A DNA stretch of 64,000 bases from Chryseobacterium aureum (GCF_003971235.1 NZ_CP034661.1:4960001-5024000); one strand, 5' to 3'. Positions 26,067-35,542 are shown, numbered from the stretch's first letter. Notes: a model not told the origin generated them from the sequence alone. Numbers and translations: made by a program.

Positions 26067-28172
26067 ATGAAGAAGAAAGTGCTGTCCGTTCTATCATTAT
26101 CCATGGCTGTATGGATCAATGCACAGGAAAAGGATTCTCTTAATCAAAAGAAAATTGAAGAAGTTGTTATCACAGGACAGTATATGCAGCAGTCCATCAA
26201 CAAATCTATCTATAAGGTTGACGTTATTGATGCAGCGCAGATTAAAAATATGGCCGCTACGAATGTTGCCGAAGTTTTAAATCAAAGTCTTAATATACAG
26301 ATTACACCAGATACCCGTTCCGGGAACTCTACAGCCAATATCATGGGATTAAACGGGGATTATGTGAAAATCCTTATCGATAATATCCCGGTGGTAGGAG
26401 ATACAGGACTGGGAAGCAATATTGACCTTACTAAAATTACTTTAAGCAATATAGAAAGAATTGAAATTGTAAAAGGAAGCATGGGGGTTGAGTACGGAAA
26501 TGGTGCCGTAGCCGGGGTAATTAATATTATCACCAAGAAAACCAATTCAAAAAAGATCAGTGTAAGAGGTTCATTGCAGGAAGAAACGGTAAGAGACCAG
26601 TATGATCTTAAGAAAAGAGGGAACGGAAGACATATTCAAAACCTGAATGTAGACTATAATATCAGCAATGAATGGTTTGCAGGTATCAATTTCAATCATA
26701 ACCAGTTTATGGGATACGCAGGAGAAAGCAGAGGTTACAAATATTTCGGACAGGATAACCAAAGAGGGTACGACTGGAACCCGAAAGATCAGTACGATGC
26801 CTCTGCATTAGTAAGATATACAAAAAATAAAACCACATTCTTTTATAAACTGTCTTATCTGAATGAAAAATTTAACTTCTATAATCCGGAAGTAAGCAGA
26901 AATCCCCTTAACGACGGATTGGGAGGCGTAGCTTATGAAAGCAGAGACAGAGAATATAATACAGACCGCTGGATTCACCAATTTAATATTCAGACCAATC
27001 TGGGACACATCCGCTACATGGGAGATTTCTCCTATCAGAACCAGGACAGGAAATATTTCGATTACAACTACGATATCCCGAACAGAACTGTAAAAAGCAG
27101 ACAGGAAGAACGGTCTTATTATAAAACGGATGTGATCTATTCCAGAGGGATGTTCAGTAATTTCCTCGATAGTAAAGTATTTGATTTTCAGTTAGGATAT
27201 GAATTGGATTATACCAACGGATACGCCGCACTTATAGCTGGGGATTTCTTTGGGGAAGCGGTAAAAAGAAAAATATTTACCTATTCCAATTTCCTTTCTG
27301 CTGAGTGGAATGTTTCAGACAAATTCTCTTTGAGACCGGGCGTGAGGCTTTCTTTAAGCGAGAACTTTAATAATCAGTACAACTACTCTTTATCAGCCAG
27401 ATATAAAACTTCTGAGAATTCAAACCTGAGAGCAGTAGCAGGATCGGCAAATCGTTTTCCCAAATATGATGAACTGTATACCTATTTTGTGAATCTTAAC
27501 CATGATGTGCAGGGAAATCCTGATTTAAATCCTGAAAAAGGATTTTCCGCAGGCCTTTTCTGGAACCAGAACTTTGCTGTGGATAACGGCTGGAAAATCG
27601 CATATGGTTTAGATGCATTATACCTGGATGTACGTGACAGGATTGAAATGGTTATGGTAAAAGAGCCTTCCACCTATAAATACATGAATCTTGACACCTA
27701 TAAAAATCTGTTGTTCTCTGCCAATGTGGATTTCAAAAAAGATCAGTTTGCCCTGTCTTTAAGAGGATCCGTAAACGGTACCTCCGTATCTATGAATGAT
27801 TTGAAGTCTTCTTCTCCTACAGACTTTCAGTATATGGTTCAGGCAGGAGCTTCAGCAACTTACAGGCTGAAAAGTACCGATACCAACTTTGCCCTTTATT
27901 ATAAATTCACCGGTCCGGACAGGATATATGTGTCCGACGGTGCAGGCAGTTTCCGTTTAGGAAAAGTAGACAGCTTTCATATGATGGATTTCATTGTAAG
28001 CCAGCCTTTCTGGAACAGGCATTTTGAAATTTCCGCCGGGGTGAAAAATATATTTGATGTAACAAGATTAAACTCTACTGCAACTGCCGGGACGGCTCAT
28101 AACGCAGCGAATGGTTTTGTTAATTTATACTATGGCAGAAGCTATTTTGCCAGATTGATGTTTCAATTTTAA
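26067..28172 (+). CDS. TonB-dependent outer-membrane heme receptor (HmuR-like)
   Basis: A 701-residue outer-membrane transporter. A signal peptide (~1-20, ending WINAQ) leads to the TonB box region (EEVVITGQ), the plug domain (~40-160, with NIMGLNGDYVKILIDNIPVV and IERIEIVKGSMGVEYGNGAV in shorter pieces) and a 22-strand barrel ending in FARLMFQF, the usual terminal aromatic. The ATG at 26067 is chosen because the upstream alternatives include the -7 box. It heads the operon receptor-HmuY-HmuTUV-methyltransferase-HemS, so heme or hemoprotein is the likely substrate. Confidence 0.88.
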   Translation: MKKKVLSVLSLSMAVWINAQEKDSLNQKKIEEVVITGQYMQQSINKSIYKVDVIDAAQIKNMAATNVAEVLNQSLNIQITPDTRSGNSTANIMGLNGDYVKILIDNIPVVGDTGLGSNIDLTKITLSNIERIEIVKGSMGVEYGNGAVAGVINIITKKTNSKKISVRGSLQEETVRDQYDLKKRGNGRHIQNLNVDYNISNEWFAGINFNHNQFMGYAGESRGYKYFGQDNQRGYDWNPKDQYDASALVRYTKNKTTFFYKLSYLNEKFNFYNPEVSRNPLNDGLGGVAYESRDREYNTDRWIHQFNIQTNLGHIRYMGDFSYQNQDRKYFDYNYDIPNRTVKSRQEERSYYKTDVIYSRGMFSNFLDSKVFDFQLGYELDYTNGYAALIAGDFFGEAVKRKIFTYSNFLSAEWNVSDKFSLRPGVRLSLSENFNNQYNYSLSARYKTSENSNLRAVAGSANRFPKYDELYTYFVNLNHDVQGNPDLNPEKGFSAGLFWNQNFAVDNGWKIAYGLDALYLDVRDRIEMVMVKEPSTYKYMNLDTYKNLLFSANVDFKKDQFALSLRGSVNGTSVSMNDLKSSSPTDFQYMVQAGASATYRLKSTDTNFALYYKFTGPDRIYVSDGAGSFRLGKVDSFHMMDFIVSQPFWNRHFEISAGVKNIFDVTRLNSTATAGTAHNAANGFVNLYYGRSYFARLMFQF

Positions 28173-28184
28173 ATAAAAAGTTCT

Positions 28185-29303
28185 ATGATGAAGTATTTAA
28201 AAATATTTTCTGTTCTTTCTGTTATGATGGCCGCACAGTCTTGTCTTTCTGCAGACGAGGATCCGGTTCCGGTTCCTCCTATGACAGGGTCTGAAGTCAA
28301 TGTTCAGGTAGGAGGTCCCACAGAGCCCAACCAGGTGTGGATTGATCTGAGCAATTATACCAATCCGGCCATTAATAAAAGAACAGATTGGGATCTTGGC
28401 TTTTATACCGGAGATGAATACAGGGTGATTATGAACGGGTCTATAGCGATGACCGTTATTAAAATTCCTGATGCTGCCGATATCAGCAAAGTAAAAGAGG
28501 CTGATATTGCCAGTTTGAAAGATATTGCCCAGGTGGGAACATTTGATGCTGCGAACATGAAATATGTTGACAATCCGAACGGAGATTTTCTCACTCAGAC
28601 TACAGGAATTGATGCTGTGAAAGAAAATGATGCGGATAATCCTGTCTATCTGATCAATCTTGGAAGAGAAATTCCCTCCTCAAACAATATCGGAGCAGGG
28701 TCAGTATCCTTATCCGGTGATCCGAGAGGTTGGAAAAAAATTCAGATCCTGAGAGCTCAGAACGGATACAAAATCCGGTATGCCGATGTGAATGCAACAG
28801 GAACAGATATTAAAGAATACATTATTACCAAAGATACGGAATACAACTTCTCATTCTTCAGCATGAAAACAGGAACGCCTGTAAAAATTCAGCCGAAGAA
28901 AAAAAACTGGGATCTGGCGTTCACCACATTTACCAATGAAGTGTTTATGGGGCCTTCAGCCAGTGCAGGAAGCTATTTCTATGCAGATTTTGTTACGACA
29001 AATACCCTTAATGGCGTAGGAGCTTATCAGGTAACGGTTACAGGAAGTCTTGATACCGCTTACAATTCATTTAAACTGAAAGATGTAGAGCCTGCCAAAT
29101 TTGTTTTCAATGACCAGAGAGCCATTGGAGATAAATGGAGAACTACTACAGGTACAGCCGCCAATCCGGTGCCGTTTGTGTATGCAGACCGTTTCTTTGT
29201 GCTGAAAGATGCTGAAGGGTTCTACTTTAAGCTGAGATTCAATACCATGAAGAATACACAGGGAGACCGTGGATACACCAATTTTGAATTCGAACCTTTA
29301 TAA
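28185..29303 (+). CDS. hmuY: HmuY-family heme-binding lipoprotein
   Basis: A 372-residue lipoprotein (lipobox AAQSC, Cys20) of the HmuY family, known from Porphyromonas and related species to pick up heme at the cell surface and deliver it to the TonB receptor. The duplicated signature WDLGF (69-73) and WDLAF (242-246), with NFSFFSMKTGTPV before the second, is characteristic. Possible ligand residues cannot be fixed by eye, since HmuY homologues use His or Met. It starts 12 bases after the receptor gene, so expression is coupled. It is longer than the P. gingivalis protein (about 216 residues). Confidence 0.82.
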   Translation: MMKYLKIFSVLSVMMAAQSCLSADEDPVPVPPMTGSEVNVQVGGPTEPNQVWIDLSNYTNPAINKRTDWDLGFYTGDEYRVIMNGSIAMTVIKIPDAADISKVKEADIASLKDIAQVGTFDAANMKYVDNPNGDFLTQTTGIDAVKENDADNPVYLINLGREIPSSNNIGAGSVSLSGDPRGWKKIQILRAQNGYKIRYADVNATGTDIKEYIITKDTEYNFSFFSMKTGTPVKIQPKKKNWDLAFTTFTNEVFMGPSASAGSYFYADFVTTNTLNGVGAYQVTVTGSLDTAYNSFKLKDVEPAKFVFNDQRAIGDKWRTTTGTAANPVPFVYADRFFVLKDAEGFYFKLRFNTMKNTQGDRGYTNFEFEPL

Positions 29304-29324
29304 ATAATCAAATAATCGTATATC

Positions 29325-30203
29325 ATGAAAAAATTCATCCTTGCAGCTTCTGTACTTGTAGCAGTATATTCCTGCAAAAAAGCAGAGGGAACAGCAAAAG
29401 AAAATACTACAGAAGCCACTTCTGAAGCACCAAAATCCAATAATAAAATAGTAACATTAAACGGCGGAATTACTGAAATTGTAGCTGCGCTGGGCCACGA
29501 AAAAGAAATCGTAGCAACAGATGTTACCAGTACCTATCCTGCCTCTTTAAAAGCTACGGCTAAAGATCTGGGTCACATGAGATCCATGACTATTGAACCG
29601 ATCATGGCTGTAAATCCAACCTTGATTCTTGCATCTGATAAAGATATCAACCCTGAATTAATGGGAAAAATCAAATCTTCAGGAATTAAAACGGAAGTTT
29701 TCAAACAGGAGTACACCGTTGACGGAACCAAAAAACTGATCGAACAGGTTGCAAAAGCGATCGGAAATACAGATTATCAAAAACTTAATGATAAAATTGA
29801 CGCTGATCTGAAACAGGTACAGCCCATTGCTAAAAAACCAAAAGTACTGTTTATCTATGCCAGGGGAAACATGCTGATGGTAAGCGGTAAAAATACCCCA
29901 ATGGCTTCGTTAATTACCCTTGCAGGAGGAGAAAATGCAGTCACGGATTTTGAAGATTTCAAACCGTTGACACCGGAAGCAGTGGTAAAGGCTAATCCTG
30001 ATGTACTATTCTTCTTCGAAACGGGTCTTCAGGGAGCAGGAGGAAACGAAGGAGCCCTTAAAATGCCGGGAGTATCTCAGACCAATGCCGGTAAAAACAA
30101 AAAGATTATCGCAATGGACGGAGGTTTAGTATCAGGTTTCGGACCAAGACTAGGAGAAGCAGCAGTAGGATTAAACAAACTTTTAATTGAAAGCACAAAG
30201 TAA
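29325..30203 (+). CDS. hmuT: Heme ABC transporter substrate-binding lipoprotein (HmuT-like)
   Basis: A 292-residue class III periplasmic binding protein with a lipobox (VYSC, Cys17) and a TroA/BtuF-type fold: KIVTLNGGITEIVAALG (46-62), DLGHMRSMTIEPIMAVNPTLIL in shorter pieces, and a long linking helix near 150. It should carry heme in the periplasm to the permease encoded next. Its last 17 bases overlap the permease gene. The name follows gene order, not a binding test. Confidence 0.82.
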   Translation: MKKFILAASVLVAVYSCKKAEGTAKENTTEATSEAPKSNNKIVTLNGGITEIVAALGHEKEIVATDVTSTYPASLKATAKDLGHMRSMTIEPIMAVNPTLILASDKDINPELMGKIKSSGIKTEVFKQEYTVDGTKKLIEQVAKAIGNTDYQKLNDKIDADLKQVQPIAKKPKVLFIYARGNMLMVSGKNTPMASLITLAGGENAVTDFEDFKPLTPEAVVKANPDVLFFFETGLQGAGGNEGALKMPGVSQTNAGKNKKIIAMDGGLVSGFGPRLGEAAVGLNKLLIESTK

Positions 30204-31227
30204 ACTTTACTTTTATCTTATTACAAGTGCAGTACTGCTTGTCATTATAGCAGTACTGTCACTTCAGACAGGAGTCTATGATTTCGGTGAAAAATCTCCG
30301 TTCATGGCACTGTGGCAATTGATAAAAGGAGATTCAGGCTTATCACTCAGTGATAAATATGTGATCTGGGACGTAAGAGCAGCCAGAATCATCATGGCCA
30401 TCTTAATAGGAAGTATGCTCGCTGTTTCAGGGACAAGCCTTCAGGGGCTTTTTAAGAATCCGCTGGCAACAGGAGATTTAATAGGACTTACATCAGGAGC
30501 AACGCTGCTGGCAGCCATTGCAATTGTTTTAGGAGGACATTTTAAAGAATATCTTCCTGAAGCGGTACAGTTTTCACTGGTAGGAATAGCGGCTTTTATC
30601 GGTTCTTTTTTATCCATGATGCTGGTATACAGAATTTCAACAAGCGGAGGGAAAACAAATGTAGTCATGATGCTGCTTACCGGAGTTGCCATAACGGCCA
30701 TTGGCTTTTCAATAACCGGATTTCTGATCTATATCTCAAAAGACGAGCAGCTCAGAGATCTTACTTTCTGGAATTTGGGAAGTCTGGCAGCAGCCACATG
30801 GACAAAGAATATCATTCTGGCTGTCGTCATGATCATCGCTTATATTGTTTTACTTCCTAAAGGAAAAGCTTTGAATGCAATGATGCTGGGAGAAAAAGAT
30901 GCACACCATCTGGGAATCAATGTGGAAAGACTGAAAAAGGAGATCATCATCATCGTAGCATTAATGGTAGGAAGCTGTGTGGCATTCTCAGGAACCATTG
31001 GATTTGTAGGACTTATTGTACCTTATATTCTAAGACTTTTGTTCAAATCCAATTATGCTTTTATTTTACCCCTGTCAGCGGTTTGCGGAAGTATTTTGTT
31101 ACTGACGGCAGATACCTTCAGCAGAAGTATTGTAGCCCCTTCAGAACTGCCCATTGGCATTTTAACAGCCTTAATGGGAGGCCCTATTTTTATCGCTATT
31201 TTGGTTAAATTTAAAAAATCACTGTAA
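30187..31227 (+). CDS. hmuU: Heme ABC transporter permease (HmuU-like, FecCD family)
   Basis: A 346-residue FecCD/BtuC-type permease with about ten helices. Family motifs include VRAARIIMAILIGSMLAVSG (63-82), GTSLQGLFKNPLATGDLIG and the cytoplasmic loop GEKDAHHLGINV that contacts the ATPase. The start is TTG: a TAA stop lies immediately upstream and the first in-frame ATG would remove the first helix. It overlaps hmuT by 17 bases, consistent with translational coupling. Confidence 0.88.
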   Translation: MKAQSKLYFYLITSAVLLVIIAVLSLQTGVYDFGEKSPFMALWQLIKGDSGLSLSDKYVIWDVRAARIIMAILIGSMLAVSGTSLQGLFKNPLATGDLIGLTSGATLLAAIAIVLGGHFKEYLPEAVQFSLVGIAAFIGSFLSMMLVYRISTSGGKTNVVMMLLTGVAITAIGFSITGFLIYISKDEQLRDLTFWNLGSLAAATWTKNIILAVVMIIAYIVLLPKGKALNAMMLGEKDAHHLGINVERLKKEIIIIVALMVGSCVAFSGTIGFVGLIVPYILRLLFKSNYAFILPLSAVCGSILLLTADTFSRSIVAPSELPIGILTALMGGPIFIAILVKFKKSL

Positions 31228-32000
31228 TGATCAAGGCACACCAGATTAATTATAAACATAAAGAATTCCGGATTCTGGACGGGGTAGATGTCTCTCTGGA
31301 ATATGGTGAATTTCTGGCCATTGTAGGACCCAACGGAGCAGGGAAGTCAAGCCTTCTCAGCGTATTGGCAGATGAAGTGAAGTCCGGCCCTAACAAAGTC
31401 TTGTTTAAAAATAAACCGATCAGAGAATGGAATATACAAGAACTTTCAAAGCACAAAGCAAAGTTCTCACAGCATAACAGCAACGATATTCCGCTTGAGG
31501 TAAAAGATGTGATCATGATGGGAAGGTATCCGTATTTCGATGCCCAGCCCGGAAAAGAAGATCTGGAAGCCATGAATAATATGATGTACGAAACCGATAT
31601 TTTTCACCTGAAAGAAAGAGAATACAACACCCTTTCAGGAGGAGAAAAACAGCGTGTACATCTTTCAAGAGTCATGGCACAGCTTGAAAATAATATTGCC
31701 CACAAACTGGTTTTTCTGGACGAGCCTTTGAATAATTTAGATATAAAACATCAGTATAAAGCACTGGAAATCATTAAAAATTTCACGAAAAAAGCCAACA
31801 GTGCCATTGTTGTTTTGCATGATCTGAACCTTGCTGCACAATTTGCAGATAAGATTTTATTAATGAAATCAGGACAGGTTTCCGCCTATGGAACCCCACA
31901 GGAAGTTTTTACGGCAGAAAAAATAAGCAATGCCTATAATTTTCCATGTACCATTTGCGGACACCCTATAACCAATAACCCAATGATCATTTTTGGATAA
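31227..32000 (+). CDS. hmuV: Heme ABC transporter ATP-binding protein (HmuV-like)
   Basis: A 257-residue ABC ATPase that powers heme import. Walker A GPNGAGKSS (33-41), the signature LSGGEKQR (~138), Walker B LVFLDEP and the switch histidine in VVLHDLN are all present. Its ATG overlaps the stop of the permease gene (TAATG), so it is translationally coupled. A Cys-x2-Cys near the end (FPCTICGHP) is an unusual addition with no evident role in ATP hydrolysis. Confidence 0.9.
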   Translation: MIKAHQINYKHKEFRILDGVDVSLEYGEFLAIVGPNGAGKSSLLSVLADEVKSGPNKVLFKNKPIREWNIQELSKHKAKFSQHNSNDIPLEVKDVIMMGRYPYFDAQPGKEDLEAMNNMMYETDIFHLKEREYNTLSGGEKQRVHLSRVMAQLENNIAHKLVFLDEPLNNLDIKHQYKALEIIKNFTKKANSAIVVLHDLNLAAQFADKILLMKSGQVSAYGTPQEVFTAEKISNAYNFPCTICGHPITNNPMIIFG

Positions 32001-32002
32001 CC

Positions 32003-32653
32003 ATGGAAAAAGACGAACTCAAAATCCTCGCACAGAATCTTGCCAATCCTCAGGGTGAAAAAGGCATCGAGATTGGTGAAATGATGAATGCTACTAACAT
32101 CAGCATGACGTTAGAAAGTATCAAAACATTGGTGATAGATGACGGCCAGCAGATCCTTGAAATAGGACACGGTAACGCCGCTCATCTGAAAAGCATAATG
32201 AGTCTTGCCAAAAATCTCAGATATACAGGAATTGATATCTCTGAAACCATGCACAATGAAGCGAAAAGGCTCAATAAAGAATTTGAAAGCGAGGCAGATT
32301 TTGTTCTGTATGAAGGTAAAAAGCTCCCTTTTCGGGATAGATCTTTTGATAAAATATTTACAGTAAACACAGTCTATTTCTGGGAAAATCCGGTAGAATT
32401 TCTAAACGAGATTTACAGGGTTTTGAAAGATGATGGAACGTTCGTCCTTACGTTCGGACAAAGAGAATTTATGGAAAAACTGCCGTTTACAGAATATGAT
32501 TTCACCTTGTACAGCAACAGTGAAATGGAAGAACTCATCTCTAAAAGCCGCTTTAAAAGAATGAAAACTTCTGAAAAAGAAGAAGAAATAAAAAGTAAAA
32601 CAGGAAACGAAACAATACGAAGAATTTATACAATTTTAACCATAAAAAAGTAA
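32003..32653 (+). CDS. SAM-dependent class I methyltransferase in the heme operon
   Basis: A 216-residue UbiE-like methyltransferase with the SAM motif ILEIGHGNAAHL (51-62), an acidic motif II (TGIDISE) and post-motif NTVYFWENP. It starts 2 bases after hmuV and ends 4 bases before hemS, so it is firmly part of the heme operon. Its substrate is unknown; some heme-degrading pathways (such as ChuW-type radical enzymes) involve methyl transfer, but there is no radical-SAM motif here. Action on a tetrapyrrole is only a guess. Confidence 0.8.
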   Translation: MEKDELKILAQNLANPQGEKGIEIGEMMNATNISMTLESIKTLVIDDGQQILEIGHGNAAHLKSIMSLAKNLRYTGIDISETMHNEAKRLNKEFESEADFVLYEGKKLPFRDRSFDKIFTVNTVYFWENPVEFLNEIYRVLKDDGTFVLTFGQREFMEKLPFTEYDFTLYSNSEMEELISKSRFKRMKTSEKEEEIKSKTGNETIRRIYTILTIKK

Positions 32654-32657
32654 AGTA

Positions 32658-33686
32658 ATGAGCACATTAGTTAATGATTTAAAGGAAAAATGGGAAGCTC
32701 TGAAAGCAGAAAATCCACATATCAGAATAAGAAATGCAGCAGCACAGTTAGAAGTAAGTGAGGCTGAGTTACTGGCAACAAGCATCGGAGAAGGAGTTAC
32801 TGCCCTGAAGCCGGATTTTAAGGAAATTCTTACAGCAGCAGAACAGTTGGGAAAAGTAATGGCGCTTACCCGTAATGATGAATGTGTTCATGAAAGAAAA
32901 GGAACGTATCTGAACGGAGATTTCAGCAGCCCTCATGCACAGCTTTTTGTGGGAGAAGATATTGATCTCAGAATTTTCCTTAACCACTGGAAATTTGCTT
33001 TTGCAGTGTTGGAAGGAGACAAAAAAAGCCTTCAGTTTTTCGGAAAAGACGGCTTGGCACTTCACAAGATTTATGTAACAAAAGACAGCAATGAAGCCGC
33101 TTTTGATGCTATTGTAGAAAAATACAGAGCTGAAGATCAGAACCAGACATTGGTTTTTGAAGCAGCAGCGCCAAAACAGCCTGAAAAAGCAGATTCAGAT
33201 ATTGATGTGGAAGGTTTCAAAAAAGCATGGACAGAATTGAAAGATACTCATGATTTCTTCATGATGACCAGAAAATACGGCGTAAGCAGAACTCAGGCAT
33301 TAAGACTGGCTCCGGAAGGATTTGCTAAGAAAATTGATAATGCTAAAGTAGTGAATATCCTTGAAGATGCTTCTGAAAAAAACACACCAATTATGGTTTT
33401 TGTTGGAAACAGAGGAATGATCCAGATCCACACAGGAAATGTGAAGAAAACACTTTGGCACCAGCAGTGGTTTAACGTAATGGATCCTGATTTCAACCTA
33501 CACCTTGATGTAACGAAAATTGCAGAAGCTTGGATCGTTAAAAAACCAACTGAAGACGGAGAAGTAACCGCTATCGAAGTATTCAACAGTGAAGGAGACT
33601 TCATCGTTCAGTTCTTCGGAAAAAGAAAACCGGGAATTCCTGAACTTCAGGAATGGAAGGACCTGGTAGCAGCATTAGAGCAATAA
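32658..33686 (+). CDS. hemS: Heme-handling/degrading protein of the HemS/ChuS family
   Basis: A 342-residue cytoplasmic protein of two tandem HemS domains (about 1-165 and 180-342). The heme-binding histidine of HemS/ChuS is seen in the second domain as His198 in DTHDFFMM, and the paired regions RGMIQIHTG and WFNVMDPDFNLHLD also fit. Family members bind heme after import and store, traffic or degrade it; enzymatic activity differs among them. As last gene of the receptor-to-HemS run it is expected to receive heme from HmuUV. A terminator follows. Confidence 0.9.
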   Translation: MSTLVNDLKEKWEALKAENPHIRIRNAAAQLEVSEAELLATSIGEGVTALKPDFKEILTAAEQLGKVMALTRNDECVHERKGTYLNGDFSSPHAQLFVGEDIDLRIFLNHWKFAFAVLEGDKKSLQFFGKDGLALHKIYVTKDSNEAAFDAIVEKYRAEDQNQTLVFEAAAPKQPEKADSDIDVEGFKKAWTELKDTHDFFMMTRKYGVSRTQALRLAPEGFAKKIDNAKVVNILEDASEKNTPIMVFVGNRGMIQIHTGNVKKTLWHQQWFNVMDPDFNLHLDVTKIAEAWIVKKPTEDGEVTAIEVFNSEGDFIVQFFGKRKPGIPELQEWKDLVAALEQ

Positions 33687-33705
33687 TAATTAGATGATTT
33701 GAATG

Positions 33706-33743
33706 AGACCGTTTTGTTTGTAAAATTCAAAGCGGTCTTTTTT
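33706..33743 (+). terminator. Terminator of the heme operon
   Basis: AGACCGTTTTG pairs with CAAAGCGGTCT around an 11-base loop, then six T residues. Confidence 0.85.
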
Positions 33744-33794
33744 ATTGCATGCGATCTGAATATTTGTGTAATTTGTGATTAAATATAAAATAGA

Positions 33795-34667
33795 ATGAAA
33801 AATATTTTCATAGCGATACTGCTTGCCGGCTTCTGCGTATTGAAAGCGCAGGATTTTAAGGCGTATCAGTTTTATGATAAAAAAGGAAAAGAAGTAAAGA
33901 CAGAAAAACTGGTAAAAGAACTGGCAGAGTATGATGTGGTGTTTTTTGGCGAAAATCATAACAGCTCTATCAATCACTGGCTTCAGCTTAAAATTACAGA
34001 AGCTTTGTTTGCTAAAAAGAATGGCCAGGTCATGTTGGGAGCAGAAATGTTTGAAAGAGACAATCAGGCTCAGCTGGATCAATATTTAAACGGAAAGTTT
34101 GATGCTAAAACATTGAAAGATTCTGCCCGTTTATGGAATAATTATGCAACAGATTGTAAACCTTTGGTAGATTTTGCCAAAGATAAAAAGCTCAGTTTTA
34201 TTGCCACGAATATCCCAAGAAGATATGCCTCCCAAACCGCAAAAGAAGGTCTCGAATCTTTAAATAAATTAAGCGAAAAAGAGAAAACATACATTGCTCA
34301 GCTGCCAATTAAAGTAACTTTAGACACTCCGGGATATCCGGAAATGAAAAAGATGATGGGTGACCATGCCGAAGGTACAAAAGTGATGAATTTCATCTCC
34401 GCTCAGGCTACAAAAGATGCAACAATGGCGGAATCTATCCTGAAAAATTATCAGGCCGGAAAAACCTTCATCCATTACAACGGAAACTATCACAGCAAAG
34501 AATTCGGGGGAATTTATTGGTACATCAAACAGAAAAATCCTAATCTTAAAATGGCAGTAATCTCGGTTTTTGAATCGGATGATCCTGAACTGAAAGTTCC
34601 TGCCAAAGATTATATCCCTACAGACTTTAATCTGATTATTCCGGGAGATATGACGAAGACTTTTTAA
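33795..34667 (+). CDS. ChaN-family heme/iron-regulated protein, exported
   Basis: A 290-residue member of the ChaN family (Haem_bd_uptake / DUF399), which in Campylobacter jejuni binds two cofacial hemes and is iron regulated. The motif DVVFFGENHNSS with a following His (48-62) and a late HYNGNYHSKEFGG are conserved. The signal peptide ends LKAQ, without a lipobox cysteine, so it should be soluble or T9SS-independent in the periplasm. It follows the HemS terminator after 50 bases and may be co-regulated rather than cotranscribed. Confidence 0.82.
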   Translation: MKNIFIAILLAGFCVLKAQDFKAYQFYDKKGKEVKTEKLVKELAEYDVVFFGENHNSSINHWLQLKITEALFAKKNGQVMLGAEMFERDNQAQLDQYLNGKFDAKTLKDSARLWNNYATDCKPLVDFAKDKKLSFIATNIPRRYASQTAKEGLESLNKLSEKEKTYIAQLPIKVTLDTPGYPEMKKMMGDHAEGTKVMNFISAQATKDATMAESILKNYQAGKTFIHYNGNYHSKEFGGIYWYIKQKNPNLKMAVISVFESDDPELKVPAKDYIPTDFNLIIPGDMTKTF

Positions 34668-34750
34668 TCTTATAAAAGTGTCATTCTGACGAAGGAAGAA
34701 TCTCGCTGTTAAATTATTGTGAGATTCTTTACTACATTATATTCAATAGG

Positions 34751-34774
34751 GTCGGGCTTTAGCCCGACTATTTT
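34751..34774 (+). terminator. Palindromic terminator-like repeat after chaN
   Basis: GTCGGGCTTTAGCCCGAC is a perfect palindrome followed by TATTTTTA. It shares the GGCTTTAGCC core with 1724-1776. Upstream, TCATTCTGACGAAGGAAGAATCTC-type sequence (34679-34730) is another degenerate repeat. Confidence 0.55.
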
Positions 34775-34849
34775 TAATTAAAATATTCATTGGCGTTAGC
34801 CGAAACTTAAAATTCCACGGTAAACAAATTATTTTTACTCCACAATATT

Positions 34850-34857
34850 TACCTTTG
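34850..34857 (+). promoter_or_regulatory. -7 box of the exported deformylase-like gene
   Basis: TACCTTTG matches TAnnTTTG, 17 bases before the start codon. Confidence 0.5.
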
Positions 34858-34874
34858 TATCACATTCAAAAAAC

Positions 34875-35510
34875 ATGAAGAAATTATCCATCCTCCTGAT
34901 CTTTTTTACCGGACTGTTCAATGCGCAGAAACTTACTTCCAATGAGCTTTCTATCATCAATCACGGAGATATAAACACCGCTTTACCAATCTACCAGACT
35001 ACCGATTCTAATCAGCATAAAACATTGCTGAGCATTTCTTCAGAAGCTGATCCTCTTGACCCCAATACAGCCGTACTGGTAAAAAGAATGAAAGAATCTC
35101 TTCTTTCAACTGATGGCGGAGTAGGCATTGCTGCACCTCAGGTGGGTATCAACAGAAAAATCATCTGGGTGCAGCGTTTTGATAAAGAAGGCACTCCACT
35201 GGAATACTTTATCAATCCTGTGATTGTATGGCGTTCCGATTTGCAGAATCTTGGTCCTGAAGGCGATTTGTCTATTCCTGAATTCAGAGATCAGTTTTAC
35301 AGAAGCAAAGTCATTCAGCTTGAATATGTTGATCTGAAAGGGCAAAGGTATTCAGAAATTGTTGAAGGTTTTACGGCGGTTATTTTTCAGCATGAGATTG
35401 ACCATCTTTTCGGAATTCTGATTTCCGATAAAAAAGAAAAAGAGAAAAACGATGCTTATAGAAAAGTAGATGCCTATCAGAAAAGTGACGTAATGAAAGA
35501 CAGGAGATGA
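34875..35510 (+). CDS. Peptide deformylase-like protein with signal peptide and altered metal site
   Basis: A 211-residue protein with the deformylase motifs GVGIAAPQVG (82-91) and QHEIDHLFG (172-180, metal ligands His173 and His177 with Glu174). The middle motif, normally EGCLS, reads EGDLS, so the cysteine metal ligand is replaced by Asp131. A Sec signal (about 1-18, LFNAQ) predicts export, although normal deformylase works on nascent chains in the cytoplasm. It is therefore probably not the housekeeping enzyme; a periplasmic peptidase or amidase role is possible. It is longer than most deformylases because of the signal and a charged C-terminus. Confidence 0.82.
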   Translation: MKKLSILLIFFTGLFNAQKLTSNELSIINHGDINTALPIYQTTDSNQHKTLLSISSEADPLDPNTAVLVKRMKESLLSTDGGVGIAAPQVGINRKIIWVQRFDKEGTPLEYFINPVIVWRSDLQNLGPEGDLSIPEFRDQFYRSKVIQLEYVDLKGQRYSEIVEGFTAVIFQHEIDHLFGILISDKKEKEKNDAYRKVDAYQKSDVMKDRR

Positions 35511-35542
35511 TGATAAATGATGAAAGAATAGGTTTCTGTTTT

